From contig CM060708.1 in NCBI GenBank assembly GCA_030686995.1, positions 257,332,544 through 257,396,543 of the forward strand: 64,000 nt of DNA. Direction: 5' to 3'. The DNA comes from Artemisia argyi (lineage: Eukaryota; Streptophyta; Magnoliopsida; Asterales; Asteraceae). Within the stretch, counting starts at the first letter, position 1. Every line of letters begins with the position of its first letter. Both the position numbers and the translations under genes were made by a program. Below are positions 1 to 12,819 of the stretch, one piece after another. The notes beneath the pieces were generated by a model. It saw nothing but the letters and a program-made list of their open reading frames with translations. It did no database searches and was not told the DNA's origin.

Positions 1-38
1 TCCATGACATAAAAGTCTAATGGATATGCATGCCTAAT

Positions 39-215
39 TTACATGAACTTCTTGAATAAGAAGTCTTCAACTATTGAGGATGTCAAGTGCCCTTGAATCT
101 TCATATGTTGGAATGCTTCAATGAATGATGACTTCAAGATCTTGTGACCTTCTTGGTGGATCATGAAGTATGATATGCTTACAACAAAGATGAATGTTAG
201 AAGCATTATGCTCAT
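39..215 (-). CDS. candidate small secreted peptide precursor (58 aa)
   Basis: A minus-strand ORF starts at the ATG at 215-213 (reading MSIMLLTFIFVVSISYF) and ends at TAA 41-39. The first ~17 residues are strongly hydrophobic and look like a signal peptide. The rest (about 40 residues) is short, polar and basic (HQEGHKILKSSF near residues 20-31), as in plant peptide-hormone precursors. A good TATA box (CTATAAATAG, minus strand) lies at 320-311, about 95 bp upstream of the ATG, leaving a 5' leader of roughly 70 nt. An earlier ATG at 235-233 is followed at once by TAG, so it is either an upstream mini-ORF or a sign of decay. The layout of lysine-rich propeptide after the signal is like CEP/PIP-type precursors, but no mature-peptide motif is visible, so no family is assigned. 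It could be a chance ORF. A solo LTR begins about 135 bp upstream of the TATA box. Confidence 0.4.
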   Translation of the reverse strand: MSIMLLTFIFVVSISYFMIHQEGHKILKSSFIEAFQHMKIQGHLTSSIVEDFLFKKFM

Positions 216-310
216 TATGGAAAGAGTGGTCTACATGGTTTCCTACTTATCTATGTGTGTGTGTGTTTTTTTTCATCTTTTCATCACACTTCTAAGTAAA
301 ACATGAACTT

Positions 311-320
311 CTATTTATAG
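311..320 (-). promoter_or_regulatory. TATA box of the small peptide candidate
   Basis: CTATAAATAG on the minus strand matches the plant TATA consensus and is correctly spaced for a transcription start near 285 and the ATG at 215. Confidence 0.5.
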
Positions 321-450
321 GCAAAACAAGTAAAGAAGTTTTCCAAAACCATGGATTACTATTAGAGTCAACATTGACAAGACATATGCATATACTTGAA
401 ACTAAATGTTGACAAGACAAGACATATATGTTACTTGTCAACTTACAAGG

Positions 451-455
451 ACTAT
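451..455. repeat. left target-site duplication of the solo LTR (ACTAT)
   Basis: ACTAT directly precedes the LTR at 456 and recurs at 1858-1862 directly after it. Confidence 0.9.
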
Positions 456-1857
456 TGATACGTGGGAATCACACCAGGCTTTACCTCGCAAGGGATCTTG
501 AGAAGCTTACAACCCTCACCAGGCAGTGTCCTTGATCGTTGTAGTATAGTATAGTGACAAGTACCGGGGGATTGATCGTTCAGCTAGGAATAGTGTCGCT
601 AGGATTAGAAAACCTAAATACTAGTACTAAAGGTGAAGGATGATTATTTTTGTATTTTTATATTTTTTAGAAAGCAAGTAAAAATCTCGGGTTTGAAGGA
701 TTCGGGCGGAATTAGTTGCGGTCAACTAACCCAATACTAAAGATGCAATTAAAATAAAATACTAGAAATGAAAATAAACTAAATTATACTGAGGTTGTGA
801 GCAATAAGTGGAGAAAATGTGTTTACTTAGATTTCACTACTCCCTAGACATCTTTTACATGTTAATTACTTGTTATAGTTGCATGGATGACGGATTGTAT
901 TCCTTAATACCATTCATGGGGTGGTGCACTTAACTCCCCAATTCTATGAGCTCTTATCTCCTCCTATGCCATGCCCAGCACAACCATAGGGATTATAAAC
1001 AGTGGCTCATGCATTAAATACAACCAATAAAGACCTAGTGCACATCGGTTCATGTTTCCTAAGACGTTCAAGCATGTTACCAATTGGAGATCTGCCAGTT
1101 TTCTTAAGCCTAACATATAAATCATTCATCCAAGACAATTATAAACAAGTAATCAACACATAATTAACATCTAGGTTTCATTAGATCCAAGCAAACACAA
1201 GATAGATCTAGCCTATCATGATGGAATTAAGACAAGAACAAGATATAGACAACCAACACATAGACATATTGATTGAATTAAAAGAATACTTATCTCAATT
1301 ACACATGAAAGGTATCAAGGGCTTAGAACCCTTGAAAAACCTGTAAAATTCGCACCAAGTTCGTACTTAGGGTTTCTCCAACTTCTTCTCTTTTTAATGT
1401 GAAAATTAGAAAACTGTATATAGGAAATAGGGTCTGACGGCGTCAAGACAAAGCTTGTGACGCCGTCACCTCACCGCCAAAATATTTCTCGGACTGCCTT
1501 GATCTACTTTTGACGCCGTCATGTATTATGCATTTCCAGGCCGTCATGAATTTTACTCTTGACGCCCTACTTCGTGACGCCGTCTAATATGTACTGGGTC
1601 GTCATGGAATTTACTCTTGACGCCGTCAGGGTGTTGCTCTTGAGGCCGTCACCTACTGTTCCCAGCAAGGAAAATTAAGACTTTGGCGTTTTCTTCACTT
1701 TTATGCTCCAAAAACGTCTGAATTGCTTCCTTTTCAAGATTTCACTCCTAAAGTACCTAAAATCACAAAAGGAACGATTTAGGGCAATATTTGATCAAAT
1801 AAATTCAATTCCGGGCTTAAATGACCCCCTAAAAGTGGTTCATTTTTCGCCTCATCA
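456..1857 (-). mobile_element. solo LTR of the Ty3-type family found at 56779-63046
   Basis: This 1402-bp block is the reverse complement of the LTR at 56779-58184. On the minus strand it begins TGATGAGGCG and ends ACGTATCA. It is flanked by a perfect 5-bp duplication, ACTAT (451-455 and 858-862 of the second kilobase, i.e. 1858-1862). No internal region is present, so it is a solo LTR left by LTR-LTR recombination. It holds a minus-strand TATA (CTATATAC, 1423-1416) and, just upstream of it on that strand, a cluster of TGACGCCGTCA palindromes (1435-1652). Short ORFs inside it are LTR sequence, not genes. Confidence 0.93.
1435..1652 (-). promoter_or_regulatory. palindrome cluster (TGACGCCGTCA) in the solo LTR
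   Basis: Four exact or inverted copies of TGACGCCGTCA/TGACGGCGTCA and about five one- or two-base variants lie at irregular 20-60 bp spacing, immediately upstream of the LTR TATA on the minus strand. The core resembles bZIP/TGA-type TGACG sites, which is an inference. The same array occurs in the full-length LTR at 56986-57186. Confidence 0.6.
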
Positions 1858-1862
1858 ACTAT
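1858..1862. repeat. right target-site duplication of the solo LTR (ACTAT)
   Basis: Second copy of the 5-bp duplication that brackets 456-1857. Confidence 0.9.
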
Positions 1863-2600
1863 GACACATCTTACAAGTTCTTTGACCAAGTTATTTTCCA
1901 AAGATGTTTCCAAGTCAACTACAATCTATGACACATCTTAAATGATATTTGACAAAGATAATTTCCAAATATAGTTTTCCATTTTATTAAAAATACATTT
2001 AGACAAATGTATATATTAACTTAAAAAGGTAAATTACTTGTATAAAAAATATATTAGCTAGCTATATAATATTTAGTAAGTTACTAAAAATGTTTTATGT
2101 ACTTATGTTGTTATAAGACACATTTTTATATATTGTAAACTTACTAATGTTATCTAGACACCTAATGTGGCACTTATTCTATTTAACACCTAAAATACTT
2201 AAAGACTACAAAAGTATTTTAGTCATTCTAAATGGTTGGTCAAGGGGTTTGATCATAATGCTACATAACAAACATGTACGAACCTGTGTTGTAGCATACG
2301 ACGACTCGAGACTTTGAGACAAACAATGATTACAAGTAACTTGTACATTTTACGTTATGTATCAAGTTATACGTTTGTCATCAATCAAAACAAACGAGAC
2401 TGTATAGATTAAATATGGTAATATTTGCACTAACACACGGGATTGCACACTTTACGTATGAAAAGTAAATGAATAATAATTATATATAAATGTTATATTA
2501 ATTATTAGAACATAAACACGTAATGATCGTTAACATTTAATGGAAAAGGCTAACGACCATTAGACGAATAAAAGGAAAGGGACTATATATGAAAATTGGA
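1863..2600. other. AT-rich intergenic stretch, no gene seen
   Basis: No ORF with plausible coding character, RNA gene or element terminus was recognised. Sequence is AT-rich with short A/T runs. Confidence 0.5.
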
Positions 2601-2990
2601 ATGTCAAGAAGGCTCTAAAACCCTTGAGGGTTGGTTAGGTTCAATTGGTTAAAGGTATCCCACATCGCTTGGTGAAGCTTTTGTTCCAAGTTTTCTATCC
2701 TATATAAACACACAAGGTTTCATTGTTTTCTCATAACTTGAACACACAATCTTGTGTGTTTTCTCTTCTCTTCTCCTTGCAATTTTCGACACCCCATTAA
2801 AGTTTAAGGGAGTCGAAACTTTGTATTCTCTCGCTTTACTTGCATAAACGTTTACTTGAAGTAGTACGTGTATACAAGATCGTGAATCAAACACATCATT
2901 GTTTGTTTCTTGGATTTGTTCACATAAACCCTAATTAGGGTTCTTGAATTGAAGATTGCAATTAATTCTTGTTCGGGCTAGAATCACAAA
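2601..2990 (+). promoter_or_regulatory. LTR-like promoter and leader (probable copia remnant)
   Basis: A CTATATAAACAC TATA box at about 2699-2710 follows a CCCACATCG motif (about 2660) and is followed by a long pyrimidine-rich leader with no good ORF. This U3-TATA-leader arrangement is typical of plant Ty1/copia LTRs, but I could not find matching termini or a target duplication, so it could also be the promoter of an unrecognised transcript. Confidence 0.3.
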
Positions 2991-4596
2991 GATATGTTTA
3001 CTATTTATTATTGATTAATTAATTACATGTTATATAATCTTGCTATAACGCTTTCGCTATGCTCTCTTGATATGTTTTGTTTATTTTTATATGATTGTCA
3101 TGATATTATAATTCCAACATATTTAATAGTTGTACTATATTTCTATTATGTTTTTATTAGTTTGTACGTTTGTGTGTGCCAATTAAAATGTTATGTGTAC
3201 GAATCATTTCTCTTTCTCAAATATCCAGATGCGTGAGATTACTACACAAAATCTTGGACGAATACTCTAGTGAATACTGCATCAAACTATCAATTATTGT
3301 AGTTCATTTGGATTTCCTTCCAATAAAGAAAGAGCTTAAAAGAGTATTGTCACCTCACCCAAGCCACTTTCCTAGCGATCTTTTTTATCTTAAGTATTAT
3401 TGTGTTTTTTTTTCAAAACATCAGTTTCATGCTTCAACCATACCTTGAATGTTGATTAAATCTTGAACATATTATGTATGTACTCTATATTGTCTACCTC
3501 ACTGTTGCCTTCACTTTTCGCATGAGTTGTTTTGTTCTTAGTTTTAGTTGGGTAGGGCATTATTGACATGACCACCAAGGACCTTTTAGTGTTATGCCTG
3601 GTGTTGGGCTGTAAACTCACTCCCACATCGATAAAAAGATAATCTCAAAGTTAACCATGGTTGCAAAAATCGTTAGATGCAAGTGAGGCGGCTGGCCTCT
3701 GCCTAGCAAATAATCGGTTAAGAGTGGATTAATCAGCTGCCTTAGCGATTATATGTTAACTAATATAAGTTTGGTGGGCTACAGTACTTTGTGTCACTAG
3801 CTAATTGACATTAAAATGAAACCCCTTATAGGTTTTTCTTGGTGAGATTATAATTTGTAAAGATCCTAGCACCTAGGATTTGATTTAGAGGGAACATTAT
3901 GTCATCGGCCTTTATTTGTTCCCTAAACTTTATGCAACATACTATGATCGAAACGTAAACATTTTGGTGGATATGGTGTTGAATGTTAATATGATTCATG
4001 TTGATGCATGCACTAATGGAGGTTTTTCGCTATATTTGAATTATTCACATCCGTACTGTATCTAGATAATCTTATTATTCAAAAAAGAAAATCAAATCCA
4101 AATTCCTTGACTCAGGGTTTGAAACTCGAGCGGATTCATGATCTAAAAAGACTCAGATATCCAATATGGATTTTGTCATTCGTTGCATTGACAGTACAGT
4201 TTTTGTTATGCCTGACTTGATAAATGGGTATGATTTATCTTTCGTTTAGTAATTATTTGTATAAAAAAGCAGCGAAGGGACGCAAAATCTCAGAATGTAT
4301 GATCATAAGTACATGCAATTGTAGGATTAATGTATGCGTATTCAGTATTACGAATTACAGATGTTAGATAAAAAAAAATGTTTTTTGAAAAGTATTAAAG
4401 TTACTGAAATTGTTAGCAGTAGCAGAAGGGTAAAAAGTAACTTTGCGGTTTGTGGGAAACATCCTCCAAAGAGCCAGGATTCACAAAATCTCTTTTCATT
4501 AAATCTTTTGGGCCTGGCGCGAACGTTGGCCACTTTTACTAATATTATTGCTTCGTTTATATGAAGTTAGTTACTAGTTTTTATTTATTTATTATA
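2991..4596. other. intergenic stretch with no supported gene
   Basis: Only short ORFs without recognisable domains are present (for example 3170-3448 and 4334-4564, both plus). A CCATGGTTGCAAAAATCG segment near 3656 looks like old MITE debris, but termini could not be defined. Confidence 0.4.
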
Positions 4597-5244
4597 TCTT
4601 AATACTAATAGCCGTGGATTTACTGTAGAACTTCTTAGCCCGTTTGCGTTATATGGGAGGCCCAAACCACTCCACTTATTACCACCCGGATCCGAGGATA
4701 CATTATCTCCTCTCACAGGTTCCCCGGTTTACCGGAGATCCGTCGGAGCTAAAAAAACCGAAATACAAAACGAATCGGGGCATCTATAGTGTTTTATGTG
4801 AGTATAGCTACAGAAACATCTACAGTGAACGATTATTCTATTTGGGGAACAGTTTTTTGTGAGAGGGGGATGTTTTGTGGCTATTTTTCAGCCATTTGTT
4901 GGCAGGTACAATATCCAATTTTTTCCAGCCACATGTTGCTTATTTTTTATGGTTTAAACTGTTTTTCTAGATCATTCATTTGGTTAGCGTTTTGTTCATC
5001 ATCAGAGTTTCGTGTTTTCATCATATAATTGCTTTTAATAGGTGTGGAATCCTTAATTTTAGTTTTATTACCTTTTCTGATGTTTGAATTACATGTTGGT
5101 TTGTATAACAGTGCAAATTTTAGATTAGGGGTTCGTCGTAATTTTGAGGTTTTCATGATAAGGAAGGTATAAATTCTTTGTATTTTTATATTAGGGTTTT
5201 GTTTCAATTTTGGGGGTTTTGTTGATTTTACTTTTGCTTATATA

Positions 5245-5279
<35 letters not shown>

Positions 5280-5637
5280 TTTAAATTAGTTTCCTTTTTT
5301 GTGGTTTGTAAATTACTGAGATTGGATGTTTGGAATTACCTTTTCTTTTTAACTAAAATTTGTAGGCTGTATAAAGATTATGACTTTTAAGTGACAAATA
5401 GTATTTTCGTTAGAATTGGAATCAGTTGTTTTTCATTTTTTCTACTTGATTAACATTTGTACAATGTAGAACCGAAATGAATTTGTTAATGTTAGTAACC
5501 GGTGTTTATAGTAGAACTAGAACCAAATTTGTTAATGTTAGTAGCCGGTGTTTATAGTAAAATATTTTGTTGAAGTGTATACCAGTATGAATATGATTAC
5601 ATGAATCATGTTATGATTATTATCTTTTGTGCAGTGA

Positions 5638-5860
5638 TGCGGGCAAGGATGAAAGACTGAATTTGATTGTTTGTGCGTTACGTGTTTCGTTGCGCGTGCC
5701 TGGAGAACAGATAATGGGAAAAACAAGGGTGCGAGTGAAAGTGGCAACACAAACTTTAGTCGCAGCTGTGTTGACAATGCACGGGCACATGATATAACTC
5801 AAAGTGAGTTATTGATGCTGAACAAGTGGTGCGACAAGATTCACGTTTGCTTTCACAGGT
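5638..5860 (+). pseudogene. exon-like segment, gene unknown
   Basis: This stretch is less AT-rich than its surroundings, is preceded by a TGCAG acceptor-like site and ends CACAG|GTAAC, a good donor. One frame is open for about 52 codons from 5638 before a stop (reading through GKTRVRVKVATQTLVAAVL); a second frame is open across 5671-5862. I do not recognise either translation. It may be a gene fragment carried by the surrounding candidate Helitron. Confidence 0.3.
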
Positions 5861-8841
5861 AACATGCTAAAATGTGTACGGTGCTTTGATTCTTGATGCT
5901 CCTTTTCCAAGTTTCGAAAATAGCTACATATAGGGACCTTGAAACATGCTCTTTCATTGTAGATTTCATACTCTTTTGCTGCATATTTCGATGATCTTTG
6001 TCCTTTGACTCAGTGATCAGCTCAGCTAACAGTTTTTTAAGGTATAACCAAAATCAGTAGGTGATTTTTTTTCTGCACCTACACATGTAGTTCAACAAAA
6101 GAAAATTAGAGCTGATTTGGTTAATTTTGTTAGGTTTCATTGGTGCCCAGCACATTTGCTCCGTTATGTTTTCGTCTGTATTTGTTACACCTAATGGACT
6201 CAACTTCGGTTACGTAGTAAACTGAATCAAACAAGGAAAATAAACTGAAATTAGGTTGCGTAAGAGTCTTTGATCGTATGTGATTTCTAAAAGGTTGTGA
6301 CTTTTTTAGTCTTCGGTTTGCAGGTTAATATTATGTTACCTGAACACGAGGCTTGGTTTCGCAATCTGCTTATTATGACCCCTGATGCAGTGATCTAGGT
6401 AGATGTATGTAGTTTTAAGAATGGTAAAACAAATGTCTCTTAATGTTCGGTCTAACAAATTAAATACCCCATATCACATGTCTGAAGAAATTATTTGGTT
6501 TCTAAATTGCTGACCCAACTTTCATTGTAGGGTCAGAATGTGGTGGATGAAAACATGGAACATTAAGCTAAAAGGCATCAGAAACACAATGCAGCGTTGC
6601 TGATGTGTTCTACCCATTGGCCCTCCATGCCAGGCTCAGATCATGAGGGTTCATGCTGATGCAACTTTAAGAGAAGTTAGGTAGCATAGGTAGCTCATAT
6701 AGTCCACATTGTCAACCTCAAGATGCCGGTACATAGCTCCAGGTTGTATCTATTCTACAAATATAGTGATCTGATGTGCAAAATCTGATAATAAACATGT
6801 TGTGAGTACCACTTACCTTTATAGCTCAAATTGATGTTAAAGAAAAACATTGATTAAAACGACACTTAAAATTTACTTTATGGCACCTTGGTGGAAAGAT
6901 AAGCTCATTATACCCATGTGTTCAGTCTTTTTTTACACACGCATCTTCAACTATTTGTTCTGATGTTCCATGAATTGAGTTCTTTTTAATTGATTTTTAA
7001 TACTACAACAATTTTGCTGTCGTAGGCTCCCAAGAAGCAGAGATTGCCTTTAAGCATTGCAAGAGTGACACTGAAAAAATAGAAAGAACGGGATCAAAAG
7101 ACATCACAGGTGGTCGTTAATTTTTTCTTAAAACAGTTTAGTTAAGAATGAAGCATGCCAAATGGGCTGATCGGATCAAACAAATGATAGTGTGTGTCAA
7201 GTGCTTGCAAAATTCTAATTTGCCTTTTTTTAAAACAAAAATGATTTTTTTACATTTATGGAAGCACCTATCTTGAGTTGATACAAGGATTCTTTGTGGC
7301 TAAGAATAAGTCTCTTGCTGCAATGTCATCTATTACAACATCTAAGTAGAAAAAAAATTGGTCGGCCATTATGCTTAATTATATACAACTACATGAGTCC
7401 ATAGGCAGGTCAAGTTTAGCCATAAACATCGCTTACATTCCCTCTCATATATATGTATTTGATCTTTTTCTTTTTGCTTCTAGGAAAAGTGTGACGGGTT
7501 ATTGCAGTTTTCACACGGTGTCATTTGAGGGTTAGAACTTAGAAGTTAATATGCAAGGCACACCCAATTACAAGCCGTTGTTGTAAGAGGAAAAAGTTGC
7601 AATTCCAGTATGTTCAGATATCACATGTTACATGTAAGATCTTAACCTCTTTTCTTGATTGATCAAATAATATCCTGGACGAATCTTATTAGTATAGCTT
7701 ATTACCAGAATTTACATGAACAATCCTTTGTCTAAAAGTCACAACCTCAGATATAACTGCCCACACATTTGGCTCCACTAACCCCAACTGTTACAGCCTG
7801 CACAAATAATCCAAATTACACAAATCCTAGATCGTAAATATTAGAATGTTAACTTGAGAACAATTCTAGACATGAGATCATCACTAATTAACAACAGTAC
7901 TAATTGGGAGCTTATTGAAGAAAAAAATTGCAGAGCTCTTGCAGATGCTATTTTCGATAGCGGCGACACACAGGCATGTTTAGTGTATTGATGTCTTGAT
8001 AACTTTACATGAACTTAGGAGTCGAGATAATCAGTTGCAAAATGCTAATCCAAACACCCTTATATAGTTATTAGTTTGTAGAAATATCCCCTCAAATGTA
8101 GTTCTACTAACTTATGCAAAGACCATTTAAGATGGAATGAAAACGTCGGTCACTTTTTGAATACAATGCAGATTGGATGTTATATATTTTATTAGTATGA
8201 TGAATGCGACTTGCAGTAAATGGTTTATTTTAACCTATACTAATTCTCAATAATTTGTGGTTGTCACAGCTATTAACAACGACATGCAAAATAGTTGGAG
8301 CAACTTGCCCCCACAAAGTACACGATTATGTTCTCCGGATCAAGGTATTTAGATTGCTATTACATTTAACAATTATTTTAAGATGCGCTAAAGTATGAAT
8401 GGTATTAATAGCATATAGCAAGTAGCCACCACCTCAAAGACCATTCTTCCTGATAGCTATCAGTTTGAACGATCCTATTAGTCATGGTTTGCAAACTCAT
8501 TTTCCCATACGTAACTTACATGTTGATTTGGTAAGTGATAAAAAAAAAATTTGGGTTAAAAACTGAATTCAGATTAGATTGACCAAGAAGTAAGTTATGT
8601 GGTATGGAATAAAAAAAATTGAAGCATGTTAAAATTTTAATGCAATTACTATTGGATTTTTTATAAATATAATGAAATTGCAGGTGTGGATATTTTGTAA
8701 CATGTGGACACACATTTGAAGAACATTGCGCCCAAACATAAGTGTTGTTTTCAGCTTTAGACAAAGAACACGTAAATAATAGAACTCTAAAACATTGTGT
8801 ATGATTATGTATTCAATTCTTAGTGTGTTTTTCCATTCAGG

Positions 8842-8931
8842 ATGCGGGTTAATTTCGAAAAGCAGATACTACCATGCATTCTTCGATGCCACAATAAATC
8901 CGAATTTTTCTCGATTTCATGCTGGTAAGCG
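8842..8931 (+). pseudogene. exon-like segment, gene unknown
   Basis: Segment between an CAG acceptor-like site (8838-8840) and TGCTG|GTAAGC donor (about 8925-8932). More than one frame is open through it. No family was recognised. It is listed because its splice-like borders and base composition stand out within the candidate Helitron. Confidence 0.2.
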
Positions 8932-9527
8932 TCCTTTTTTCGTCTTTCGTGTTAACATGTGGGATAAATATTTGGTACCCAACTTATAGTACAATAAGCA
9001 TAAAGCATCAATGTGTTGGACCAACAAATTTAATAACCAATAAGTAAGCTAAATATAGTGAACTGAAATCACTGATTCAAATTGTAGATGAGGCCATGTG
9101 TATTGCAAACAAGTCATATGGTAGCTTCATAGGTGCTACATAACTTATGGTATGAAATTTTGCACAATGACATATGTCGTACCATTGGATTTGTTTAGGT
9201 ATGTGACTACTGGAGCAGTTTGGTTGAATATAGCAAAGTCTGAAATGCTAGGAAAGGTGCAGGAATGGAACCATTTTGAACGGATACGATGACGAAACAA
9301 GTATGGATTACAAAAAGATACCAGATAGTATGAGTGAACCGGTTTATGAAGCAAGTTTAAACCAGGCTACTGCATTATAAAGATGTGTTTGGAGCAGACC
9401 AATAAACTTTTTAGTCAAATATAAAGGACTAAAGGTGTTATACGTAAACTATATTTCGAATTTTACATGTGTATGAGAATTAGTTGTATAAAAACATCCC
9501 GCGGCAACGCGCGGGTTTAAAACCTCG

Positions 9528-10601
9528 TTTAAGTAAAAGACTCGTAAATTCATTTTTGTTTTTGAGTTTTCAAAGTCAAGCTCACGCATTCATTTATACT
9601 CCGTACTAAATATATTCTCGCACAACTACACTAATCACATTTTCTTTTATATCCTCGTACTTTAACTTAGAACCTTTTGACAAATACGTTTCACACGAAT
9701 ATCACTAACCAAATATCATTTGGTTCATAATAATATTGTATCCGCTATAATTCGCCAAAATTAAGTAATGCACGGATACACCTAGGAACCATTCGATAGT
9801 TTACATACACTTATAAAAGTAACCAAAAAAAACATCTTTGATTCAAGAAATTTGAAGAACTTATTAAAGATATGCTATAGGGGGGTATTGGAAAAGAGAA
9901 GATCTCCCATACCATGCAATATCGATTTTGATTGATACAGATATATTCTTTCTTTACCCTTGTAAGACTTTTGGCTTTTCTTGTTAGATTTTTCTTACAT
10001 ATCAACATATGAGTTTCACGTGTTAAGTTGTGTTTATTTTTTGAAAAATGTCTTACTAGCCACTTACTCTTATCGAGTTAGAGGCAGTGAAAGGTAGTCA
10101 GACATTAGTGTTGTTTGTTTTCTTTATTTTGAATTAGACGTGGTTAGACATATGACATCTTACTCAATAAGAGATGTGTGACTTGTCTTATTGCTTCTTA
10201 CTTTATAAGAGATTAAAGACTTGTATTAATGATTTATTAACTATGTTATATAATGATAAAAAGTCTTGTTTAATATTTACATAAGTTACTTGCATAAATG
10301 AGCACTTAAAATCATTCGAACAATTATACAAAAACAAACAACATTATTTCGTTCAGATTTAGACTTTCTAACCACCTCTTACCGGTAAGATGTAGTGGTT
10401 AAAGTTAGACATAAAATATCTTAATGAAACAAACACACATTAATTTTTTTATGTTTTATTTTTATTTATTTATTTTTTAGTTTATTGGGGTATTATTACA
10501 ATTACTAATACTTAGACGATATAGTGTTAGGTTTTTGAATGTAAGGATGATTTTGGTTTAAAGATAATTATATAATGAGTATATGTTTAATTGGTGGTTT
10601 A
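9528..10601. other. AT-rich spacer between two Helitron-like elements
   Basis: No gene, RNA gene or element terminus was recognised. The small ORF at 9811-10008 (minus) has no coding character. Confidence 0.4.
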
Positions 10602-12226
10602 TCTATACTACATATAATGCATGAAGCACTCTCTTTCCAAAATTTTCAGATTTACAAGAAATAATGCATGGTTTACAACACTTTAAAGCACCTAATTTTT
10701 AGAATTACAACAAAGTAAGCATATTGTACAACACAAAACAGCGTGGTGTAATTTTAAGACCAAAATTCTACCAAACAACATTAATGCTATTAAAAACACC
10801 CCTTCACCAAAAATTACAACCATTTAAGCACAATGTATAATAGTTTTAAAGTAAATACAAGTCATAAAACATAAAGCACAAGTATGTAAAGCATAATGAT
10901 TTTAAGGTCAACAATCTATTCAACACATATAATTAATACACTAATTAATTCACCCCTTCACCAAAATATACAATCATTTAACCATATTGTACAAGCTAAT
11001 CAAGCTACTAAGCCAAGTACTTAAAAATAAAGCCATTAGGCTGGGCACAGTGGTCGGTCGACTGGATCGGTCGCCCCTGCGCTGTCCGAGTCGCCGCCAC
11101 TGCAACCATAAGATCGATGAAGGTCGGACGGCTAAAAAATTCACAAACCAGACACCCCCTCGACCGATTAATGCATTCCACAAAAGAAGAAAAAAAAAAT
11201 GTACCATTACATATCAAAACAAAAACAAAGATTAAACGAAAGAAGAAAAGAACAATCATCAATCAAGCCAAAACAAACATCAAACTTATTCCATCTATGG
11301 TCCACGAACAGAAATTATACAACAACAATAGAACCCAACATCTACATCTACCTCAGTTTTAACTTCATCTCAAAACCACCATCACGGTCAACACAACATA
11401 AAACCTAAGAGAGAGTTTTCGTTTGATATTCAAGAAAAGGGTCTGATTTTCTTGCAAACATAGATTGTTGGTTATGTTCGGTTATCAAGATAAGAAAGAA
11501 AGGAAGAGTATGTGATGTTTGTGTGGCTGCAAATCATGCTTGCGTATTTTTGTAAGGAAAATTAGGGCAGGAATGAGGTAATTTAGGTTTTTTAAATGTA
11601 TTTATAAGTCCTAACATTTGGGTTATACACCGGTTTGGTTGTTAATTGGGCTGGCCAAATGATATCACAAATTGTTTGGTAGTTTTATCATGGGCCTTAA
11701 TAGGTATTGATGATTAAAGTTTGTTTAGACTGAAAATAATTTTAGACTAATTACTAATTGAGCCGTACATTATTTGTATGGTATAGTTGATTTTAGGCTA
11801 ATTTTGATATTTAGTTACTGTGAAAAGTGTATATTAAAATGACAACGTAAGGGATATATATAGTGTAAAAAAGATGGATTTTTTTTTTTTAAATACTAAT
11901 GCTTTTTTATTTTTTTATGGGTCCCAATACCGTCTTCCACGATGTATGGGGAGGTTGAGATGTAGACAACCTTACCCCTACCTAAGGTAGAGAAACTGCT
12001 TCTAGTTCTATCTAAGATAGGAAAGGACCTCCGGCCTTTTATAGGGAATGAGGATCAAACCATTGACTTCTAGGTTAAGATGCACGGGGTTTTCCAACTG
12101 ATACAACCCTAAAATTATTGTTATTTGTAAATTAACCGTTAAAAAAAATATGACCGCATAACATCACATTATCAGAAAATATAGTCACAGGGTACTCGCC
12201 GCCGCATCGCGCGGGTACCCTGCTAG
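10602..12226 (+). mobile_element. non-autonomous Helitron (family A)
   Basis: The left end is A|TCTATACTACATATAATGC, a typical plant Helitron 5' terminus. The right end has a GC-rich hairpin (about 12190-12221: AGGGTAC...GGGTACCCT arms with CGCCGCATCGCG between) followed by CTAG (12223-12226) and a host T. Both ends match those of the 284-bp element at 24740-25023, which supports the boundaries. There is no RepHel coding sequence. The interior has a GGTCGGTCG-rich segment near 11050-11080 and a purine-rich stretch; several overlapping short ORFs at 10974-11408 are on both strands and look fortuitous. Confidence 0.75.
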
Positions 12227-12819
12227 TATGTAAGTTCCAAATGACAATACACCTACTATATTGTTTGTGATAAATAACTGAAATTTTAATACGTAAATCA
12301 TGATAAATTTATTTATTTTATTATTTGTGATAATACATGAACACAACGAATATAACTTTCCATGTTGATTTATATATGCATTTTCCAACTGTAAAAATGA
12401 CTCAGTCACATATTACTTTATTATATATGAGTTATGATCAAATGAGAAAAATAACTAAAAAGAGAATGGTGAGAAAAATCACAACTACATATTTTAAATG
12501 CAGCTAACAAAATTATTGCATCTCCCTTTAAAATTATTCTTTCTATTTGAAATGTGTGGATAAAAAAACTTTTTATTATTCTTATTTTAATTATTATTCT
12601 CATCGGATCCCTTCCCAATACTATTATATATCCGTATAAAGATAATATGTGATTATTGATCAAATGCTTGAAAAATAAAATTGAGAGTTTTGCTATTTGT
12701 AGCCCTAAGGGGTAAGTTTAAAGGTTAAAAAGATGTAAAGTGGTTGTAGGTTAGTTGAAAATAGTTATATGCAGATGGTGGATAATTCATTACTAATAAA
12801 AAAAAATAGACAAACATTA
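12227..12819. other. AT-rich intergenic stretch
   Basis: Nothing recognisable between the Helitron end and the hAT-like MITE. The ORFs at 12185-12409 and 12421-12663 (minus) are AT-rich and lack any family resemblance. Confidence 0.4.

Larger units (their letters stand above)
4597..9527 (+). mobile_element. candidate Helitron with exon-like interior
   Basis: The right end is Helitron-like: a GC-rich hairpin (CCCGCG / CGCGGG, 9498-9515) sits 8 bp before CTCG then T (9524-9528), one base off the CTAG-T Helitron terminus. A possible left end is A|TCTTAATACTAATAG at 4597, similar to plant Helitron 5' ends. Between them the DNA has several segments bounded by AG and GT that look like captured exons: 5634-5859, 7029-7110, 8271-8345 and 8842-8931. 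None of these could be assigned to a gene. The right end is fairly convincing; the left end and therefore the length (4.9 kb) are uncertain. Confidence 0.4.

Noticed and set aside
10974..11408. Five overlapping short frames on both strands in the Helitron
   Set aside because: No family resemblance, mutually overlapping, no initiation context or promoter.
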